Assembly (NCBI GenBank): GCA_013041785.1
Contig: JABDRK010000022.1
Coordinates: forward strand, 1 to 9,389
From: Eudoraea sp.
GTDB taxonomy: Bacteria; Bacteroidota; Bacteroidia; Flavobacteriales; Flavobacteriaceae
DNA length: 9,389 nucleotides
Reading direction: 5' to 3'
In this document: piece by piece, positions 6,288 through 9,389 of the stretch
How the letters are laid out: each line of letters begins with the position of its first letter
How positions within the stretch are numbered: the stretch's first letter is position 1
Notes under the pieces: generated by a model
Seen by the model: only the letters and a program-made list of their open reading frames with translations
Database searches by the model: none
Told to the model about the DNA's origin: nothing
Translations under genes and position numbers: made by a program

Positions 6288-6872
6288 TTAGGAGTTCGTT
6301 AAGACGATATTATGCCTTTCGATAATTTTTCTGAGGTTGATTAAGGCATAGCGCATTCTTCCCAAAGCAGTATTAATACTTACTCCGGTGTTTTCTGAGA
6401 TTTCCTTAAAGCTCATATCCCTGTAGATACGCATTACGAGAACTTCTTTCTGATCATCGGGCAGTTCCTCAATTAATTTAGACAAGTCACTGTCAATTTG
6501 ATCCTTGATCAGTTGCTTTTCGGCATTTAATTTGTCATCCCCTAAAACAGAAAATATATTGAATTCTTCATTTCCTTCAAACCTCGGCATCCTTTTGTTC
6601 TTGCGGAAAAAATCAATAATAAGGTTATGCGCAATACGCATTACCCAGGGCAGGAATTTACCCTCTTCACTATACGTACCTTTTTTCAGGGTTTTAATTA
6701 CTTTAATAAACGTATCCTGGAAGATATCTTCAGCTACATCGCGATCCATAACCTTTGAATAAATGAAGCTTGTGATCCTTTGGTTATGACGGTTAATTAA
6801 TACCTCTAGTGCTTTTTCATCTCCGCTGATGTAATCCTGAACTAAGATTGAGTCTTCTATTGGATGTTGCAT
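6288..6872 (-). CDS. sigma-70 family (ECF-like) RNA polymerase sigma factor, cassette A
   Basis: This 194-residue two-domain sigma factor lacks regions 1 and 3, as in the ECF group. Region 2 covers about residues 20-95: INRHNQRITSFIYSKV, then AEDIFQDTFIKVIKTL (core binding) and EEGKFLPWVMRIAHNLIIDF followed by FRKNKR (-10 contact). Region 4 covers about 132-187: IEELPDDQKEVLVMRIY and the helix-turn-helix SFKEISENTGVSINTALGRM. The linker, about residues 96-130, is acidic and polar. It is about 77% identical, without gaps, to the sigma factor at 7416-7997, so the pair arose by duplication. No FecR-type or zinc anti-sigma gene is adjacent; the only partner is the 47-residue gene downstream. The ATG at 6872-6870 gives the same N-terminus as the paralogue (D-S-x-L-V-x-D-Y-x-S-G-D). 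I see no perfect TAnnTTTG element upstream. Confidence 0.93.
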   Translation of the reverse strand: MQHPIEDSILVQDYISGDEKALEVLINRHNQRITSFIYSKVMDRDVAEDIFQDTFIKVIKTLKKGTYSEEGKFLPWVMRIAHNLIIDFFRKNKRMPRFEGNEEFNIFSVLGDDKLNAEKQLIKDQIDSDLSKLIEELPDDQKEVLVMRIYRDMSFKEISENTGVSINTALGRMRYALINLRKIIERHNIVLTNS

Positions 6873-7129
6873 GGTAGTATTTCTGGTTAAGGTTATTTCC
6901 CTTTGCCGAAGCTGGGATGTGTTATTGATTTCTGACTATTATCTTGGGTTTTAAATCCAGATCTAAAGTAGAGAAATGGGTGCCTGATGGAAAAAGTATG
7001 TTGTCAAACCCCAGATTTTTGATGTAAACACCCGTTTTTAAGAAAAACAGCACAATAAACGAAGTAAATTAAAGTTACCCCCGGCCTTTCAATTTGGGAC
7101 AAATCGGAACCTGCTCTTTATGGAATCAC
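6873..7129. other. gap between cassettes, leader of cassette A
   Basis: No gene is supported here. It should hold the promoter and leader of cassette A, reading leftwards. I found no perfect minus-strand TAnnTTTG; the nearest is TACTTTTT at 6998-6991 with the last base wrong and no spaced -33 element. The base immediately upstream of the sigma ATG is not A-rich, unlike the leader of cassette B. The promoter therefore differs from that of cassette B or is read by another sigma factor. Confidence 0.5.
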
Positions 7130-7166
7130 AAAAAAAATCCCTTGAGCGCTGTACTCAAGGGATTTT
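7130..7166 (-). terminator. intrinsic terminator of cassette B
   Basis: AAAATCCCTTGAG (7134-7146) and CTCAAGGGATTTT (7154-7166) form a perfect 13-bp stem with a seven-base loop. On the minus strand the stem is followed by a run of eight T (7137-7130). It lies 37 bases after the small gene B stop and separates the two cassettes into two transcripts. On the plus strand there are only four T, so it acts mostly leftwards. Confidence 0.88.
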
Positions 7167-7202
7167 AAATCCTCACTATGATATAAATGTCTTGGCTTAT
7201 TT

Positions 7203-7346
7203 CTAATTCAGGTTGTTTTCAAAGGTCATTCCCTTATGGGTAACAACGTTGAGGGACTTTGAATAATCCATCAGGAATTTTATTCTGTGCTGTCGGGTGC
7301 TTACGAGTTTGCAACCATTTTGATATTGTGTGTAGCTATGTTCCAT
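7203..7346 (-). CDS. 47-residue protein of unknown function, cassette B
   Basis: An ATG at 7346-7344 opens a 47-codon frame ending in TAG (7205-7203). The product contains TRQHRIKFLMDYSKSL and ends GMTFENNLN. It matches the cassette A protein in length, N-terminal Met-Glu, the F-L-x-x-Y-S-x-S core and the F-E-x-N-x-N end. By eye 19 of 47 positions are identical with no gaps, lower than the roughly 77% between the linked sigma factors. It has one Cys (Cys12) that the other copy lacks (Ser12 there), and it is mildly basic. There is no membrane segment or known DNA-binding motif. The gene starts 69 bases after the sigma stop and is followed by a strong terminator, so it is the last gene of a two-gene transcript. 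In the transcript its start codon lies inside a predicted hairpin. Confidence 0.75.
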   Translation of the reverse strand: MEHSYTQYQNGCKLVSTRQHRIKFLMDYSKSLNVVTHKGMTFENNLN

Positions 7347-7385
7347 AATCACTATTGTTATATCTAAATAACGCAAGTGTTATGG
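7343..7385 (-). promoter_or_regulatory. intercistronic hairpin masking the start of small gene B
   Basis: Plus-strand CCATAA (7343-7348) pairs with TTATGG (7380-7385) and CACT (7350-7353) with AGTG (7376-7379), with one bulged T. A 3x3 mismatch and an inner stem GTTAT/ATAAC (7357-7361, 7368-7372) around a six-base loop complete it, giving 15 pairs. The CAT at 7344-7346 is the small gene's start codon, so in RNA the start is paired. Compared with the hairpin at 6206-6252, two outer-stem pairs differ on both sides but still pair (G-C against C-G, and T-A against C-G), and the inner stem is identical. Confidence 0.68.
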
Positions 7386-7415
7386 GATACATGGTTTTAG
7401 TCGACCTAAGGCGGA

Positions 7416-7997
7416 TTAATTCGTCAAAACTATGTCATTACGCTCTATGACCTTCCGGATATTGATGAGTGCATACCGCATCCTGCCCAGGGCTGTATTG
7501 ATGCTAACCCCAGTATTTTCAGCGATTTCCTTAAAACTCATGTCCTGGTATATGCGCATAAAAAGAACCTTTTTCTGGTCTTCAGGGAGTTCCTCGATTA
7601 ACTGTTCCAAATCACAGTCGATCTGATCCTTGATCAATTGGCTTTCTGCATTTAGTTGTTCATCACCAATTACCGAGAAGATATTGAAGTCGCCATTAGA
7701 CTGGAATTTTGGTAATCTTTTATTCCTGCGAAAATGGTCCATGATCAGATTGTATGCGATACGCATAACCCAGGGCAAGAACTTGCCTTCCTCATTATAC
7801 GATCCCCGCTTCAGGGTTCGAATCACTTTCATAAAGGTATCCTGAAAAATATCTTCAGTAACCTCCCTGTCCTGTACTTTGGAGTAAATAAAGCTGCTAA
7901 GTCGTTGGTTGTGTCTGTTGATCAGAATTTCCAGGGCGCGCTCATCACCGCTCATGTAGTCGCTCACTAATACCGAGTCGTCGATCTGTAGATCCAT
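7416..7997 (-). CDS. sigma-70 family (ECF-like) RNA polymerase sigma factor, cassette B
   Basis: This 193-residue sigma factor has the same layout as its neighbour. Region 2 (about residues 20-95) includes EDIFQDTFMKVIRTLKRG and the EEGKFLPWVMRIAYNLIMDH segment. Region 4 (about 132-187) includes IEELPEDQKKVLFMRIY and the helix-turn-helix SFKEIAENTGVSINTALGRM. Region 4 recognition helices are nearly identical in the two copies (one Ser/Ala change in the helix-turn-helix), so both may recognise similar -35-type sequences. Most differences are conservative, concentrated at the N-terminus and in the linker around residues 96-104. Unlike cassette A, this gene has a well-formed housekeeping promoter at 8121-8153 and a leader of about 117 bases. 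The ATG at 7997-7995 is preceded by an A-rich stretch, as is usual for translation starts in this phylum. Confidence 0.93.
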   Translation of the reverse strand: MDLQIDDSVLVSDYMSGDERALEILINRHNQRLSSFIYSKVQDREVTEDIFQDTFMKVIRTLKRGSYNEEGKFLPWVMRIAYNLIMDHFRRNKRLPKFQSNGDFNIFSVIGDEQLNAESQLIKDQIDCDLEQLIEELPEDQKKVLFMRIYQDMSFKEIAENTGVSINTALGRMRYALINIRKVIERNDIVLTN

Positions 7998-8028
7998 ACG
8001 TATTACTTTTTTTGGTTCAACTTGGGTG

Positions 8029-8094
8029 CCTTTCTAAACCGAAAGGAAGTCAGTTATTCAGGCAAAAAATCAAAAAAGTAATAGTATAGCTATA
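8029..8094 (-). other. structured leader of the cassette B sigma factor
   Basis: Within the predicted 5' leader are a perfect 6-bp inverted repeat, CCTTTC (8029-8034) and GAAAGG (8041-8046) around six bases, and a 10-bp palindrome TATAGCTATA (8085-8094). They could be RNA structure or an operator. No known riboswitch class is recognisable, and short palindromes are common in AT-rich DNA. Confidence 0.3.
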
Positions 8095-8120
8095 GGCTTT
8101 GGTATTTTGGAATTACATCT

Positions 8121-8153
8121 CAAATATAGACAAAAACTCTCCTTACAAACAAA
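8121..8153 (-). promoter_or_regulatory. promoter of the cassette B sigma factor
   Basis: The minus strand has TATATTTG (8128-8121), a perfect TAnnTTTG -7 element. Two overlapping TTTG candidates for the -33 element lie 17 and 21 bases upstream (8149-8146 and 8153-8150). Transcription would start near 8114, giving a leader of about 117 bases. This is the best promoter in the window. Confidence 0.7.
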
Positions 8154-8219
8154 TCTTCCTCCGGATTTGATCAAATAAAAGTCCTTTCGCGGGCGGTGGT
8201 TATTGATCGCAACATATCT

Positions 8220-8227
8220 TATCTTTG
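8220..8227 (+). promoter_or_regulatory. -7 element of uvrA
   Basis: TATCTTTG matches TAnnTTTG perfectly. Transcription would start near 8234, about 11 bases before the ATG. The nearest upstream TTG (8203-8205) is only 14 bases away, short for a -33 element. I see no LexA-type palindrome, although the Bacteroidota damage box is poorly known to me. Confidence 0.6.
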
Positions 8228-8244
8228 CAAGTTCAGAGACTGCC

Positions 8245-9389
8245 ATGACCGCAATTACAGAGGTAAATCCAAAGGAAAACATAATCATAAAAGGGGCTAA
8301 ACTTCACAACCTCAAGAATATTGATGTGGTCATCCCAAGGAACAAATTGGTGGTGATTACTGGTCTGAGCGGTTCAGGCAAATCCAGTCTGGCTTTCGAC
8401 ACCTTGTATGCAGAAGGCCAAAGAAGGTATGTGGAGAGTCTCTCTGCCTATGCCCGGCAATTTTTGGGCAAATTAAATAAACCCAAAGTCGATTATATTA
8501 AAGGTATAGCCCCGGCTATAGCCATTGAACAGAAGGTAAATACCAGTAATCCGAGGTCAACCGTAGGGACCACTACGGAAATTTACGATTACCTCAAGTT
8601 GTTGTATGCCCGGATTGGAACGACCTACTCTCCTGTTTCAGGAAATCAGGTCAAAAAGCATACGGTTAGCGACGTAATTGATTATGTAAAGGGGTTTGAA
8701 AATAACAGCAAACTCTTGTTATTGGCCCCTATCCATATTTCCGAGGATCGGGATCCGATTAAATCCCTGGCTTTGCTCTCCAAACAGGGGTATGCAAGGA
8801 TCCAATATAAGGGGAAGGTTATCCGGATTGAAGACGCCCCTGACAATATAGGGCCTGATTTCTTTCTGGTGGTCGACCGGATTGTGAAAAAAGAGGATGA
8901 AGATTTCTTTAACCGCCTGGCCAATGCCATCGACAACGCCTTTTTTGAGGGGAAGGGCAACTGCCTGATCAGCGATCTCGACGGGAAAAATATCCAAATG
9001 TTCAGCAACCGCTTTGAACTGGATGGCATGTCTTTTCTGGAACCTAATGTTCACCTCTTTAGTTTTAATAACCCCTATGGGGCCTGCCCCCGTTGCGAGG
9101 GATATGGGGATGTTATAGGAATAGACGAAGATCTGGTTATTCCCAATACAGCGCTGTCGGTATATGAAAATGCTGTTTTTCCCTGGCGAGGGGAAAGCAT
9201 GAGTTGGTATCGCGACCAATTGGTCAATGCCGCCTATAAATTTGATTTTCCCATACATAAACCCTGGTTTCAGCTTAGTGAGGATCAAAAAGAGCTCGTC
9301 TGGGAGGGTAACGAATATTTTAAGGGGATAAACGGATTTTTTAAGCTTCTGGAGGAGAAGAGCTATAAAATCCAAAATCGGGTGATGTT
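8245..9389 (+). CDS. uvrA: excinuclease ABC subunit A, 3' end outside window
   Basis: UvrA is the damage-sensing ATPase of nucleotide excision repair; it forms a dimer and loads UvrB. The first 381 residues are visible, out of about 930-950 in the family. The first ATP-binding domain has Walker A GLSGSGKSS (residues 40-48) followed by LAFDTLYAEGQRRYVESLSA and YARQFLGKL. The UvrB-binding and signature-insert region follows (PAIAIEQKVNTSNPRSTVGT, then TEIYDYLKLLYARIG). FSFNNPYGACPRCEGYG (residues 272-288) carries Cys281 and Cys284 of the first zinc module, but the partner CPxC pair expected near residue 258 is absent (ELDGMSFLEP instead). I chose the ATG at 8245 because it follows the predicted promoter and gives a family-like N-terminus. 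The gene is divergent from the sigma cassette. Confidence 0.95.
   Translation, partial: MTAITEVNPKENIIIKGAKLHNLKNIDVVIPRNKLVVITGLSGSGKSSLAFDTLYAEGQRRYVESLSAYARQFLGKLNKPKVDYIKGIAPAIAIEQKVNTSNPRSTVGTTTEIYDYLKLLYARIGTTYSPVSGNQVKKHTVSDVIDYVKGFENNSKLLLLAPIHISEDRDPIKSLALLSKQGYARIQYKGKVIRIEDAPDNIGPDFFLVVDRIVKKEDEDFFNRLANAIDNAFFEGKGNCLISDLDGKNIQMFSNRFELDGMSFLEPNVHLFSFNNPYGACPRCEGYGDVIGIDEDLVIPNTALSVYENAVFPWRGESMSWYRDQLVNAAYKFDFPIHKPWFQLSEDQKELVWEGNEYFKGINGFFKLLEEKSYKIQNRVM

Larger units (their letters stand above)
6066..7997 (-). repeat. tandem duplication of a sigma factor/hairpin/small protein cassette
   Basis: Copy A (6066-6872, 807 bases) and copy B (7203-7997, 795 bases) have the same order and orientation: sigma factor, a gap of 70-80 bases with a hairpin, a 47-codon gene, then a terminator. 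Sigma factors are about 77% identical and small proteins about 40%. The terminators and upstream regions are unrelated, so the copies are old and separately transcribed. Confidence 0.85.

Noticed and set aside
8719..9375. A 218-codon open frame on the minus strand
   Set aside because: It is the antisense shadow of uvrA, whose motifs are unmistakable on the plus strand.

Overview
The window looks like the chromosome of a member of the Bacteroidota, most likely a marine-type flavobacterium. The evidence is perfect TAnnTTTG promoter elements ahead of several genes, A-rich leaders without strong Shine-Dalgarno sequences, and lineage-typical protein variants: a dihydroorotase homologue with a degenerate metal site, a UvrA with half a zinc module, and an endonuclease III without iron-sulfur cysteines. 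I see no insertion sequences, tRNA or rRNA genes, CRISPR arrays or phage genes.

Layout. 1-2040 (+): a compact three-gene run of the 3' part of a dihydroorotase-family gene, a small three-helix membrane protein and an alpha/beta hydrolase. 2037-3294 (-): a metallo-beta-lactamase-fold hydrolase that starts at TTG, followed one base later by a membrane-anchored coiled-coil protein. This pair converges on the hydrolase gene, and the two stop codons share one TTAA. 3295-3383: a short divergent promoter region. 3384-4838 (+): a long conserved protein of unknown function. 4890-5339 (-): a Bcp/PrxQ peroxiredoxin. 5392-6054 (+): endonuclease III, ending in a bidirectional terminator whose loop is its own stop codon. 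6066-7997 (-): two tandem copies of one cassette, each made of a sigma factor, an intercistronic hairpin and a 47-residue protein. 8245 to the end (+): the 5' part of uvrA.

The most unusual part is the duplicated cassette. Its two sigma factors are about three-quarters identical without gaps. About 75 nt downstream of each lies an overlooked small gene of exactly 47 codons; the two products align without gaps at 19 of 47 positions. Between each sigma factor and its small gene is a hairpin with the same layout in both copies, including at least two base pairs changed on both sides so that pairing is kept. It lies at the small gene's start codon, and in copy B the start codon is inside the stem. 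This suggests a conserved sigma factor/small protein unit with an RNA element controlling translation, but the role of the small protein cannot be read from sequence.

Elsewhere the genes are housekeeping: DNA repair (nth, uvrA), peroxide defence (bcp) and several hydrolases. Their interest lies in missing cofactor ligands and in very tight convergent gene ends.
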